Shown here piece by piece: positions 38,236-47,224 of a stretch of 64,000 nucleotides of DNA; position 1 is the first letter of the stretch, and each line of letters starts with the position of its first letter. Both the position numbers and the translations under genes were made by a program. Under the pieces are notes generated by a model. That model was given only the letters and a program-made list of their open reading frames with translations, did no database searches and was not told the origin of the DNA. Origin of the DNA: Carboxylicivirga fragile (GTDB taxonomy: Bacteria; Bacteroidota; Bacteroidia; Bacteroidales; Marinilabiliaceae); assembly GCA_025499625.1 (NCBI GenBank), contig JAFMVD010000019.1, forward strand, positions 33,499-97,498, read 5' to 3'.

Positions 38236-38961
38236 TCATCTGGCTAAAGCCAAAAACACATCGTTCATACTATTAACCTGATACTTTTCCTTTAATTTTG
38301 CAGGTGTATCCAAGGCATCAATTCTTCCATCAACCATAATGGTTACCCTATTGCAATATTCAGCTTCATCCATGTAATGGGTTGTTACAAAAACGGTAAT
38401 TCCATTATCAGCTGCTTCGTATATCATCTCCCAAAATTGTCGCCGTGTAATGGGGTCAACCCCACCCGTTGGCTCATCGAGAAAAACGATGGATGGCTCA
38501 TGTAATATGGCAACTGTAAAAGCCAATTTCTGTTTCCAACCAAGTGATAATGTTGAAACCAGACGGTTGCGCTTTTCGAATAACTCCAACTTCCGTAACA
38601 GCATTTCGCCCCGCTCTTTAAAAGCAGTCTTATTCATACCATATACCGTACTGAAAAATCGCATGTTCTCCCAGATGGTTAAATCCTCAAATAAGGAAAA
38701 CTTCTGACTCATGTAACCGATGCGTTTCTTTACCTCCTCAGCATGCGTTTTAACATTGTAACCAGCTACCTCAACCAAACCTGAAGTGGGTGACGATAAT
38801 CCACACAATATGCGCATGGCAGTTGTTTTTCCGGCACCGTTGGCACCTAAAAAACCAAATATCTCACCCTTATCAACATGGAAATTTAGACCTGCATTGG
38901 CAGTAAAGTCGCCAAACTTTTTCACCAAATCCCTAACTATTATTACTTGCTCATTTTCCAT
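38236..38961 (-). CDS. ABC transporter ATPase, second half
   Basis: 241 residues. Walker A GANGAGKT, Walker B IVFLDEP. The signature is altered (LSLGWKQKL instead of LSGGQ). It corresponds to the second nucleotide-binding half of YbhF, which is a single fused protein in E. coli. It begins 1 bp after the first ATPase ends, so the two are tightly coupled. The 244-bp gap that follows is unusual in this operon. Confidence 0.93.
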   Translation of the reverse strand: MENEQVIIVRDLVKKFGDFTANAGLNFHVDKGEIFGFLGANGAGKTTAMRILCGLSSPTSGLVEVAGYNVKTHAEEVKKRIGYMSQKFSLFEDLTIWENMRFFSTVYGMNKTAFKERGEMLLRKLELFEKRNRLVSTLSLGWKQKLAFTVAILHEPSIVFLDEPTGGVDPITRRQFWEMIYEAADNGITVFVTTHYMDEAEYCNRVTIMVDGRIDALDTPAKLKEKYQVNSMNDVFLALAR

Positions 38962-38962
38962 A

Positions 38963-39874
38963 TTAAACAGATAATTTTCGTGTCAATTCAATGAAGCAAT
39001 CTTCTATATCGGGCTTAACCGGATTTATCTCAATTTCTTGCAAATCATGTTTCAACAAACAATCATTAATATCCTCAATGGGTTTGCTATCGCGTTTATC
39101 GATATAGTGCAAGTACTCACCAAAGGGATAAACATTGTAACAATTTTCATAGTTTCTTAATGTCAATAATGCCTTGTACATATCGTTGCATTTTACCGCT
39201 AACAATTCTTTTTGAAAATTATCAACAATGGCTTTAGGTGACTCAACAGCATGGATCTGCCCATTTTGCATAAGGGCAACACTATCACACATACCCGCTT
39301 CGTCCATATAAGGAGTAGAAACCACAATGGTAATGCCTTTCGACTTTAGCGATTTCAACATATCCCAAAACTCACGTCGCGAAACAGCATCAACGCCTGT
39401 GGTTGGTTCATCGAGCAAAAGCAGCTTTGGCTTATGAATTAAGGCACAGCAAAGCGCCAATTTCTGTTTCATGCCCCCCGATAATTTACCCGCATGTCGC
39501 TTCTTAAAAGGCTCAATTTGCTTGTAAATATCTTCAATTAAATGATAATTCTCTTCGATTGTAGTGCCAAATACAGTGGCAAAGAAATTCAAGTTTTCCT
39601 CGATGGATAAATCATAATACAAGGAAAACTTACCAGGCATATAACCTATTATTTGTCGTACCTTTTTGTAATCCTTATGCGGATCAAGTCCAAATAACTC
39701 AATACTACCTTCATCAGCAATGAGCAAAGAGTTAAGCATTCGGAACAATGTTGTTTTACCCGCTCCATCAGGCCCGATAAAACCAAATAACTGTCCTTCA
39801 TCAATTGACAAGCTAACATTGCGAACAGCTTTAACCTCATCGAATGACTTTGATATATTTGTGAATTGAATCAT
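38963..39874 (-). CDS. ABC transporter ATPase, first half
   Basis: 303 residues. Walker A GPDGAGKT, signature LSGGMKQKL, Walker B LLLLDEPTTG, then a C-terminal extension of about 80 residues. It is homologous to the first half of YbhF. With the second ATPase it powers the two permeases. The substrate is unknown; the E. coli relatives affect sensitivity to chloramphenicol and cefoperazone. Confidence 0.93.
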   Translation of the reverse strand: MIQFTNISKSFDEVKAVRNVSLSIDEGQLFGFIGPDGAGKTTLFRMLNSLLIADEGSIELFGLDPHKDYKKVRQIIGYMPGKFSLYYDLSIEENLNFFATVFGTTIEENYHLIEDIYKQIEPFKKRHAGKLSGGMKQKLALCCALIHKPKLLLLDEPTTGVDAVSRREFWDMLKSLKSKGITIVVSTPYMDEAGMCDSVALMQNGQIHAVESPKAIVDNFQKELLAVKCNDMYKALLTLRNYENCYNVYPFGEYLHYIDKRDSKPIEDINDCLLKHDLQEIEINPVKPDIEDCFIELTRKLSV

Positions 39875-39877
39875 GCT

Positions 39878-40789
39878 TTAAAACTTAATTTCGCCTGGCA
39901 TTCCAATTTTTATCTGGCCATTGTTCTCAACTAATACCTTTATGGCATATACCAAATCAACACGCTCTTCTTTGGTTTGTATAATCTTAGGCGTAAATTC
40001 TGCCGAACTCGAAATCCAAGAGATTTTTCCATTTATACTGCTATTATCCGATTTATTCTTATCGTAACGCACTTCCACCGATTGACCAATTTCAACCTGC
40101 GATAATTGGCTCCCGGAAATAAAAGCTCGTAAATACATCTTGCTCAAATCAGCCACTTTCACAACTGGTTTTCCTGCCATCGACATCTCCCCATTTTCAA
40201 CAAACTTTTGCAAAATGGTCGCCTCCATTGGCATTCGTATCTCACAGCGTTCCAGTTGATCGTTGAGTTCAATCACTTGTGCTTCAATTACAGCAACCTC
40301 AGCATGTATACTCTCAATCTGACTATCAAAGCCTAACATCTGTTTTTCCATCACTCGAAGCTGCCCTTGAACATCGTCTAACTGTTTAGAAGTTGCAGCA
40401 TTGTCCTTATACATATTATAAATGCGTTCAACATCTTTAGCTAATACCGCCCTCTGTGCTTTAAGTACCTCCTTTGAAGCATTGACTTGCGCTATTTTAC
40501 TATAAGCGGCAGCTTTTGAGGAGAACAACTGCTGTTTTTTTATACTCAGTATAGTGGTATCAATAAGTGTAATTAATTCTCCCCTTGGAACGAGCTCACC
40601 TTCATCTACATAAACTTGCAATACCTTACCGCTTACTTCACTACTAATAATCGCATCCGTTGCTTCGAAGTTTCCATAAGCATCCGAAGCATCATCCGAA
40701 TTTTGACAGCCTACCAGAGCAAGCATTAAAAAATAGCCTGATAGAAATACTTTATTTAGATTATTCATTATAATTGATTTAGGTTTCAT
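39878..40789 (-). CDS. HlyD-type membrane fusion lipoprotein (YbhG-like)
   Basis: 303 residues. A lipoprotein signal (LALVGC) is followed by a lipoyl-like half (GKVLQVYVDEGELVPRGELI), a long coiled-coil hairpin (about 80-185) and a beta-barrel part. It bridges inner and outer membrane in the exporter. Starts at 40789 or 40768 are both possible; the second gives a compact signal peptide. It is 7 bp from the outer-membrane factor gene. Confidence 0.93.
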   Translation of the reverse strand: MKPKSIIMNNLNKVFLSGYFLMLALVGCQNSDDASDAYGNFEATDAIISSEVSGKVLQVYVDEGELVPRGELITLIDTTILSIKKQQLFSSKAAAYSKIAQVNASKEVLKAQRAVLAKDVERIYNMYKDNAATSKQLDDVQGQLRVMEKQMLGFDSQIESIHAEVAVIEAQVIELNDQLERCEIRMPMEATILQKFVENGEMSMAGKPVVKVADLSKMYLRAFISGSQLSQVEIGQSVEVRYDKNKSDNSSINGKISWISSSAEFTPKIIQTKEERVDLVYAIKVLVENNGQIKIGMPGEIKF

Positions 40790-40796
40790 TATCTAA

Positions 40797-42047
40797 TTAT
40801 TGCTTAATTCGAAGGTCGTTCAGTTGTACTTTTGCCTTGCTCAATTCAAGCAAGTGCAGTTCTTTGGCCAAGCGAGCCATACTTTCGGTATTCAGATCTT
40901 TTATATAATCGGCAGCAGTAATGGTACCATTATTCAGTTGCGACTGTCGTGCTTCAGTGATTCCTTTTCTTAATCGGATTATTTCATCATCCTTTTCAAT
41001 CACCTTATCCAACTTACGTATGCTCGCTTCTATTTGCGATTGCGCCATACTTACATTTTTGGTGAAGGTTGCCTGCTGATACTTTACACTCTCTGTTTTT
41101 AAACTTAACACAGCTTTTTCGTTAGCCGACGATTTCCAATCCCAGATATTCCATTTCAAGCGAAGGCCAACCATATAAAAAGTAGCAAATTCATCTTTCA
41201 GCATATTATATCCGGGGTTACCATAACCCACCTGACCAAAGCCAGCCACAACAGGCATTCGCGATCGTCCCGCCAAGGCTTTATAGGCGCCGAGTTGCTC
41301 TTGTTGTGCTGCAAACAAATCATATTCTGGTCGATAAAAGTTTGGCTCCTGAGCTAATAATGGCATTTCCAGAGCTGCCTCCTCAGATATCTCTTTCCCC
41401 GTTAATTCGCTTAGAATATCAAGTGCAGATGCTCTTCCTTCCAATAGTGCGAACTTATCCTGATCCAGTTGAACCATCTCTACGTATAGCAAATCAGCTT
41501 CACTTTGCAACACCATGCCATTATCAACGGCACTTTTAATTTCGCGAAAGCGCTCCTCGAGCATAAGACGACGATAATCGAGTTGAGCCAGTTGCTCTTT
41601 AAACATCAGTACCATAAAATAACTCTGAACTACCTTGTCGCGAACTGCAAACAATTGCACCTCTACCCCATACTTTTCGGCAGCCTTTTGCCTTTGTTCG
41701 CTAACTTTGGCAGCCTTGGTAATTCCGCCATCATAAATCACTTGCTGCACATCAACAAAGGCCTTATACTGTTCTTGTGGTGCCTTGGGAATGTCCATCC
41801 CCGGCATTGGCGAATCAAAACCCGGCACATCATTTTGCCAGGTGAACTGGCCAGTTAAATCAAGTTTAGGGTAATAATTGGCATTCAAACTTTTCAGCTT
41901 TAGTTCCAATTGCTTGTTCAGGTTTTCAAAATCAGCTATCAATGGGTAATTAGCTCTACTTAAGCTCAAACATTCGTCCAAACTCAAAACCTGAGCATTC
42001 GTACTCAAAGCAATTAACAACATTAATGTTGATACTATTTGTCTCAT
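40797..42047 (-). CDS. TolC-family outer-membrane efflux protein
   Basis: 416 residues. Signal peptide (1-18), then two alpha-helical repeats of the TolC/OEP type (LSLDECLSLSRANYPLI near the start; AADYIKDLNTESMARLAKEL near the end). It provides the outer-membrane duct. It begins 2 bp after the TetR gene stop and is the first structural gene of the exporter operon. Confidence 0.93.
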   Translation of the reverse strand: MRQIVSTLMLLIALSTNAQVLSLDECLSLSRANYPLIADFENLNKQLELKLKSLNANYYPKLDLTGQFTWQNDVPGFDSPMPGMDIPKAPQEQYKAFVDVQQVIYDGGITKAAKVSEQRQKAAEKYGVEVQLFAVRDKVVQSYFMVLMFKEQLAQLDYRRLMLEERFREIKSAVDNGMVLQSEADLLYVEMVQLDQDKFALLEGRASALDILSELTGKEISEEAALEMPLLAQEPNFYRPEYDLFAAQQEQLGAYKALAGRSRMPVVAGFGQVGYGNPGYNMLKDEFATFYMVGLRLKWNIWDWKSSANEKAVLSLKTESVKYQQATFTKNVSMAQSQIEASIRKLDKVIEKDDEIIRLRKGITEARQSQLNNGTITAADYIKDLNTESMARLAKELHLLELSKAKVQLNDLRIKQ

Positions 42048-42049
42048 AA

Positions 42050-42664
42050 CTATACTTGTTGAATAAAATAGGTTTTTTGTATTAGGTGCATAATCGAATC
42101 ACGACGTGAACTTAAGAAGGTCTGATAACTATCGGAATCGTTATCCCAAAGCAAACGAGATATCAATGCTTGACCCGCAAAGGGAAATAGACACAAGGAA
42201 AGAACATTAACCATGAATTCCCGCGGATCAACCTTAACGAGAAAACCATTTTCGATGAGGCTTTCAATAAAAGCAAGCATCATTTTAGGTTTCAATCCTG
42301 TCTCTCTCATTAATTTTTCAAGATGATCGGGATCCCGCTGGATTTCATTTAATATAAAATTAGCCAAATATGGACTCTCCATAAGTACTCGAATATAGGC
42401 ATCAATGATGGCTTGAAAAACCTCTTCAGGCTTATGAGCACTCAATAATGCCGCCTCAACACTTGGCCAAAATTTCTGAAAAGCATTCTTAAACACCTCA
42501 TCGAATAGTTTTTCCTTAGAGCGAAAATAATAATGCAACATCGCCTTATTGATATTGGCTCTATCCGCAATCTCTTGCATACGCGCACCTGCCATGCCTT
42601 TTTCCATAAACACCTGACTGGCCACCTCCATAATTACTTCTTCACTAACTTTATCCTTTTCCAT
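42050..42664 (-). CDS. TetR-family regulator of the exporter operon
   Basis: 204 residues. The N-terminal HTH is clear (RMQEIADRANINKAMLHYYF, followed by RSKEKLFDEVF), and the ligand-binding half is variable, as usual. It is the first gene of the operon and probably represses it, releasing DNA on binding an exporter substrate, like CecR with ybhGFSR. The ATG at 42664 is preferred over 42700, because the promoter's -7 box lies at 42717-42724 and the upstream ATG would fall within an operator. Three palindromes overlap its promoter. Confidence 0.93.
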   Translation of the reverse strand: MEKDKVSEEVIMEVASQVFMEKGMAGARMQEIADRANINKAMLHYYFRSKEKLFDEVFKNAFQKFWPSVEAALLSAHKPEEVFQAIIDAYIRVLMESPYLANFILNEIQRDPDHLEKLMRETGLKPKMMLAFIESLIENGFLVKVDPREFMVNVLSLCLFPFAGQALISRLLWDNDSDSYQTFLSSRRDSIMHLIQKTYFIQQV

Positions 42665-42692
42665 AAAACACCTTCTAAAAGCATAAAAGCAA

Positions 42693-42756
42693 TTAACCAT
42701 TTGGTTAACTACGAAACAAACATAAGTTAATCATTTGGATTAACCAAATGGTTAAC
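42693..42756 (-). promoter_or_regulatory. Exporter promoter overlapped by three TetR-type operators
   Basis: Palindromes: TTAACCATTTGGTTAA (42693-42708), a weaker TTAATC-ATTT-GGATTAA (42727-42743), and TTAACCAAATGGTTAA (42740-42755). On the minus strand, TTTG at 42748-42745, 20 bp, and TATGTTTG at 42724-42717 form a full Bacteroidota promoter. One operator covers the -33 region, one the spacer and one the start region, the layout of strong autorepression. Confidence 0.85.
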
Positions 42757-42884
42757 GACATTTTCATTCAACTCCATTGTCCTATATATTACCAAAAACA
42801 CTAAACATTTTAATCTGCAATATGAAAAAGCATGAACATTTGCAGGCCTCATAGGTTATAATTCATGACTTAACTAGGGCAAAT

Positions 42885-44483
42885 ATGTTTCAACTTATAA
42901 GTAATACAACAACAGAAAATATACAGTTCCAAGTCAATAAAAAAATTAATTTGGAACTGCTTGAAACCTACAATGAACGCTTGCAGGAGGTAATGAAGGG
43001 CGGTGGCACCAAGGCCATGGAAAAGCACATTAAAAGAGGTAAGCTACCAACACGACAGCGCATTGATTATTTAATTGATAAAGACTCCGCCTTTTTGGAA
43101 TTATCCACGTTGGCTGCTTTTGGCCAGTATAAGGATGGATTTCCCTCGGCAGGAATTATTACCGGCATAGGCAAGGTAAATAATCGTAATGTGATGATAG
43201 TAGCCAATGATGCTACTGTAAAAGGTGGTACCTACATTGCGGAAACCATAAAGAAGCATCTTAGAGCCCAGGAGATTGCCGAAGAAAACCATTTACCATG
43301 CATCTACCTGGTTGATAGTGGAGGAATATTCTTACCAGAACAAGCTAAGGTTTTTGCGGATAAGAACGATTTTGGAAGAATCTTCTTCAATCAATCTCGG
43401 ATGTCGGCCAAAGGCATTCCACAAATTGCTGTAGTAATGGGCTCATGTACGGCTGGTGGCGCCTATGTACCAGCCATGAGCGACGAAACCATCATTGTAA
43501 AAAATCAAGGCACCATTTTTTTGGCGGGGCCACCCTTAGTAAAAGCAGCAACAGGCGAAGAAGTTAGTGCTGAGGAATTAGGCGGAGGGCAAGTACACAC
43601 TCAAATATCAGGTGTAGCTGATCATTTAGCCGATGACGATGTGCACGCCATTCACATATGCCGAAATATAGTGAACACCCTGCCAGAAGCAAAGAGCGAA
43701 AACTTTGTTTTTGAGGAGCCCAAATATGATATTAACGAATTATATGGCCTCATCCCCGACAAGGGAAAACCTTTTCCTGATGCACATGAAATAATTGCCC
43801 GATTGGTGGATAACAGTCAATTTCATGAGTTTAAGGAAAAATACGGTTCAACCCTAATTACCGGTTTCGCAAAGGTAAAAGGACGAAAAGTTGGCATATT
43901 AGCAAACAATGGCATTCTCTTTTCCGAATCTGCCTTAAAAGGCACTCACTTTATACAATTGTGTAATGAGCGAGGTATTCCAATGCTGTTTCTACAAAAT
44001 ATTACCGGATTCATGGTAGGTAAAGAATATGAGCACAAAGGGATTGCTAAGGATGGTGCTAAAATGGTGAATGCTCTAGCCAACTCATCAGTTCCTTACT
44101 TCACCATATTAATAGGTGGCTCCTATGGTGCAGGAAACTATGCCATGGCAGGCAGAGCTTACAATCCGCGCTTTTTATTTATGTGGCCCAATGCACGCAT
44201 ATCTGTTATGGGTGCACATCAGGCTTCCGAAGTATTGATCACAATTAAAAAAGAACAGGCCGCCGCAAGCAAAACAAAAATTGACGAAATAGAGTTAGAA
44301 CAGATTCGTGAACAAATAATGGCGAAATACGAGGCTGAAGGTTCACCTTATTACAGCACCAGTCGCCTATGGGACGATGGCATTATCGACCCTGCCATGT
44401 CGCGCGACATAATAAGCCTGGCCCTAGAAATTACCTCTAACACAAACCAGCAAAAAACAAACTATGGTATCTTCCGAATGTAA
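42885..44483 (+). CDS. liuB: Methylcrotonyl-CoA carboxylase, carboxyltransferase (beta) subunit
   Basis: 532 residues, the length of MCC beta. Acyl-CoA carboxyltransferase motifs: YLVDSGGIFLPEQ, MGSCTAGGAYVPAMSDE, IFLAGPPLVKAATGEEVS, and FLQNITGFMVGKEYEHKGI. The FLPEQ and GFMVG forms favour methylcrotonyl-CoA over propionyl-CoA. It carboxylates 3-methylcrotonyl-CoA to 3-methylglutaconyl-CoA with the biotin subunit two genes on. First gene of a nine-gene run; its stop overlaps the next start by 20 bp. Confidence 0.94.
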   Translation: MFQLISNTTTENIQFQVNKKINLELLETYNERLQEVMKGGGTKAMEKHIKRGKLPTRQRIDYLIDKDSAFLELSTLAAFGQYKDGFPSAGIITGIGKVNNRNVMIVANDATVKGGTYIAETIKKHLRAQEIAEENHLPCIYLVDSGGIFLPEQAKVFADKNDFGRIFFNQSRMSAKGIPQIAVVMGSCTAGGAYVPAMSDETIIVKNQGTIFLAGPPLVKAATGEEVSAEELGGGQVHTQISGVADHLADDDVHAIHICRNIVNTLPEAKSENFVFEEPKYDINELYGLIPDKGKPFPDAHEIIARLVDNSQFHEFKEKYGSTLITGFAKVKGRKVGILANNGILFSESALKGTHFIQLCNERGIPMLFLQNITGFMVGKEYEHKGIAKDGAKMVNALANSSVPYFTILIGGSYGAGNYAMAGRAYNPRFLFMWPNARISVMGAHQASEVLITIKKEQAAASKTKIDEIELEQIREQIMAKYEAEGSPYYSTSRLWDDGIIDPAMSRDIISLALEITSNTNQQKTNYGIFRM

Positions 44484-45273
44484 AACCGAACAATTAATAA
44501 AATTAGATAGTAATTACGGCATTACTAATGTTTCCTTAAACAATCCTGCTAAGCGCAATGCACTTTCCAAGGAGATGATTATTGAACTGGTAAAAGCATT
44601 AAAAGCTATTTCATCTGATGCTTCACAAAAAGTAGTCGTACTAAAAGGTGAAGGCAATCTATTCTGCTCCGGTGCCGATTTGGACTGGATGCGTTCAGGC
44701 ACTAATCAGGATGTGAAGGAGAACATTAGTGACGCCAAGCTCTTTTTCGATCTGTATACCTATATGAGTAATTTTCCTAAACCAATTATTATTTGGGTTG
44801 AGAAGTTTGCCTTTGGTGGAGCCACCGGCTTGCTGGCCTGTGCCGATTATGTTGTGGCCAATAAAGACGCCGTATTTGGCTACCCCGAAGTTAAGCTGGG
44901 ATTGGTGCCAGCAACCATTGCGCCTTTCATACTTCGCAAAACTGGCTTATCGCTTACTCAGGCTTATATGATGAGTGGTGAAACCTTTTCGGCCAAAGAA
45001 GCAAAAAGAATGGGTCTCATTCATGAATATTGTAAAACCTCTGATTCTGAAGACCGAATAAGCGTACTAAGCCAAACTTTTGCAAAAAATAGTGGCGAAG
45101 CTATGATGGCAAGCAAACACTTATTAAATAAAATTGTTGATAGAATGGAAATTGATGGAACAATGGAGCAACTCTGTTGCCAAAGCATTGCTTCAGCAAG
45201 AGTTTCCAACGAAGGGCAGGAAGGTGTTAATGCCTTTTTTGAAAAACGTAATCCGAACTGGAATAAACAATAA
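44464..45273 (+). CDS. liuC: Methylglutaconyl-CoA hydratase (enoyl-CoA hydratase family)
   Basis: 269 residues. The crotonase fold has FCSGADLDWM, the form seen in methylglutaconyl-CoA hydratases, and KLGLVPATIAPF. It hydrates 3-methylglutaconyl-CoA to HMG-CoA. Placed between the two carboxylase subunit genes, as in other leucine clusters. Its product is the substrate of the HMG-CoA reductase further down this run. Confidence 0.92.
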   Translation: MVSSECKTEQLIKLDSNYGITNVSLNNPAKRNALSKEMIIELVKALKAISSDASQKVVVLKGEGNLFCSGADLDWMRSGTNQDVKENISDAKLFFDLYTYMSNFPKPIIIWVEKFAFGGATGLLACADYVVANKDAVFGYPEVKLGLVPATIAPFILRKTGLSLTQAYMMSGETFSAKEAKRMGLIHEYCKTSDSEDRISVLSQTFAKNSGEAMMASKHLLNKIVDRMEIDGTMEQLCCQSIASARVSNEGQEGVNAFFEKRNPNWNKQ

Positions 45274-45288
45274 AAGGGATAAAAAACA

Positions 45289-47220
45289 ATGATTAAAAAA
45301 GTACTTATACCAAACCGGGGTGAAATTGCTGTGCGTATTATAAATGCAGCACAAGCGCTGGGCATTAAAACGGTAGTAACACTTAGCAAAGCTGAAGCAG
45401 ACACTTTACCAGCCAAGATGAGTGACGAAGTACACTATTTTGAACACGATTCCTTTGAAAACAGTTATTTAGATATTCCCCAAATTATTTCCCTATGCCA
45501 AACCTATGGCGCTGATAGCGTTCATCCAGGTTATGGTTTCCTCGCCGAAAACCACAACTTTGTGAGAGCCTGTGAAGAAGCCAACATTACATTTATTGGC
45601 CCGAGTGCAAATAATCTTGAAACGATGGGTGATAAACAAATGGCACGTCAGATTGCTCGCAAGGCAAAAGTGCCGTTAACACCATCGTGGGAAGGAAGCA
45701 TACAAGAAATCTTGTCTCAGACGGATCAGATGAGCTTTCCAGTATTGGTTAAAGCCGCCATGGGTGGTGGCGGAAAAGGTATGGTCATCTGCAATAATGA
45801 AGATGAACTAATTGATCAATTGCCGATAGTGGCCAGACAGGCATTGCGCTATTTTGGTGACGATCGCATTTATGTTGAACGCTACATCAGTTCACCTCGC
45901 CATATCGAAGTGCAGGTTTTGGCTGATGAGTATGGAAACACAATCCACTTATTTGAGCGGGAATGTTCGGTACAACGACGTTTTCAGAAAATAATAGAGG
46001 AAGCACCCGCTCCTAATCTATCGCAAGAGAAAAGAGAAGAACTGTGCGCAGATGCCATCAAACTATGTAAGAAAATAGGCTATAAAAATGCCGGTACTCT
46101 GGAGTTTTTATTGAATGAAAATGGCGAACATTATTTTCTTGAGATGAATACCCGCATACAAGTAGAGCATTGTGTGAGCGAAGAAATAACGGGCATTGAT
46201 TTGGTTAAATGGCAATTTAAAATTGCTAATAAAGAGCCCTTAAGCATTCAGCAAAATGATGTTAAGATAAATGGCCATTCGCTTGAAGCTCGCATTTATG
46301 CCGAAAATCCCGATGATAATTTTAAACCGTCACCGGGCACAATATCATACCTGAGTCTACCAACACAAGCTGGCTTAAGAAAAGAAATCGCATTTGATGA
46401 AGCAGTAGAAATACACCCACAGTTTGATCCTATGATTGCCAAAATTGTGAGTCACAAATCTTCGCGAATTGCAGCTCTAGAGCATCTTCAAAGCGGTGTT
46501 GAAAACATGATTATTCATGGCATTAAAACAAATACCAATTACCTAAGAAACATACTAAATCATCCGTTTTTTATTGAGGGTAAGGTCGACACCCATTTCT
46601 GCTCAAAGCAACATGAGTACCTTCTTGAAGAAAGCAAGGATTTAAAAGAACAAGCCGTTGTTGCCTATGCGCTGTTTCGCCTCAATCCATTTAATGGAAC
46701 CAAAACTTTTTGGCGACTAAACAAACAAATACAGTTTAAAGACAAACAGCGCGAATACAATGCAAGTTTCCAACAAATTGATAAGGCTCTTGAATTAAAA
46801 ATCGATCAGAAGAAATACCAGATTACTAAGCTGCACATTGAGCAACATCAAATCTCTTTTAAACTTGGTAAGATTGCAGTTAATGCCCATTGCTTCAATA
46901 CAGATAAAAATTTTGAAGTAATAATTAAGAACCAAATGCACCAGTTTATAGCTAAGGATATTCTTCCTGCCTATAATCCGAATAAAACGGATGAGCTTGA
47001 TATAAAAAGAAAAAGCCTGAATGCTCCCTTACCGGGTCAGGTAATGAAAATATTAATCAATGAAGGACAAGAAGTAAAAAAAGGTGATGTGCTCATTATT
47101 TTAGAAGCAATGAAAATGGAAAATCATTTATGTGCCTGGAAAGATGGCACCATCGATAAAATTCACATACAAAATGGCCATAAGGTTAAATCAAATCAAC
47201 TATTAGTTACAACTAAATAA
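45289..47220 (+). CDS. liuD: Methylcrotonyl-CoA carboxylase, biotin (alpha) subunit
   Basis: 643 residues. Biotin carboxylase domain (1-450) with the ATP-grasp loop KAAMGGGGKGM, and the biotin carrier domain at the C-terminus with EAMKMEN; K609 is the biotin site. It carboxylates its own biotin with ATP and bicarbonate and passes the group to the beta subunit. The spacing to the hydratase (15 bp) and dehydrogenase (4 bp) fits one operon. Confidence 0.95.
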   Translation: MIKKVLIPNRGEIAVRIINAAQALGIKTVVTLSKAEADTLPAKMSDEVHYFEHDSFENSYLDIPQIISLCQTYGADSVHPGYGFLAENHNFVRACEEANITFIGPSANNLETMGDKQMARQIARKAKVPLTPSWEGSIQEILSQTDQMSFPVLVKAAMGGGGKGMVICNNEDELIDQLPIVARQALRYFGDDRIYVERYISSPRHIEVQVLADEYGNTIHLFERECSVQRRFQKIIEEAPAPNLSQEKREELCADAIKLCKKIGYKNAGTLEFLLNENGEHYFLEMNTRIQVEHCVSEEITGIDLVKWQFKIANKEPLSIQQNDVKINGHSLEARIYAENPDDNFKPSPGTISYLSLPTQAGLRKEIAFDEAVEIHPQFDPMIAKIVSHKSSRIAALEHLQSGVENMIIHGIKTNTNYLRNILNHPFFIEGKVDTHFCSKQHEYLLEESKDLKEQAVVAYALFRLNPFNGTKTFWRLNKQIQFKDKQREYNASFQQIDKALELKIDQKKYQITKLHIEQHQISFKLGKIAVNAHCFNTDKNFEVIIKNQMHQFIAKDILPAYNPNKTDELDIKRKSLNAPLPGQVMKILINEGQEVKKGDVLIILEAMKMENHLCAWKDGTIDKIHIQNGHKVKSNQLLVTTK

Positions 47221-47224
47221 TACC

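Noticed and set aside
38236..38961. Inactive ATPase because of the altered signature
   Set aside because: Walker A and B are intact and the second half of YbhF-type proteins often varies here; called odd but not dead.
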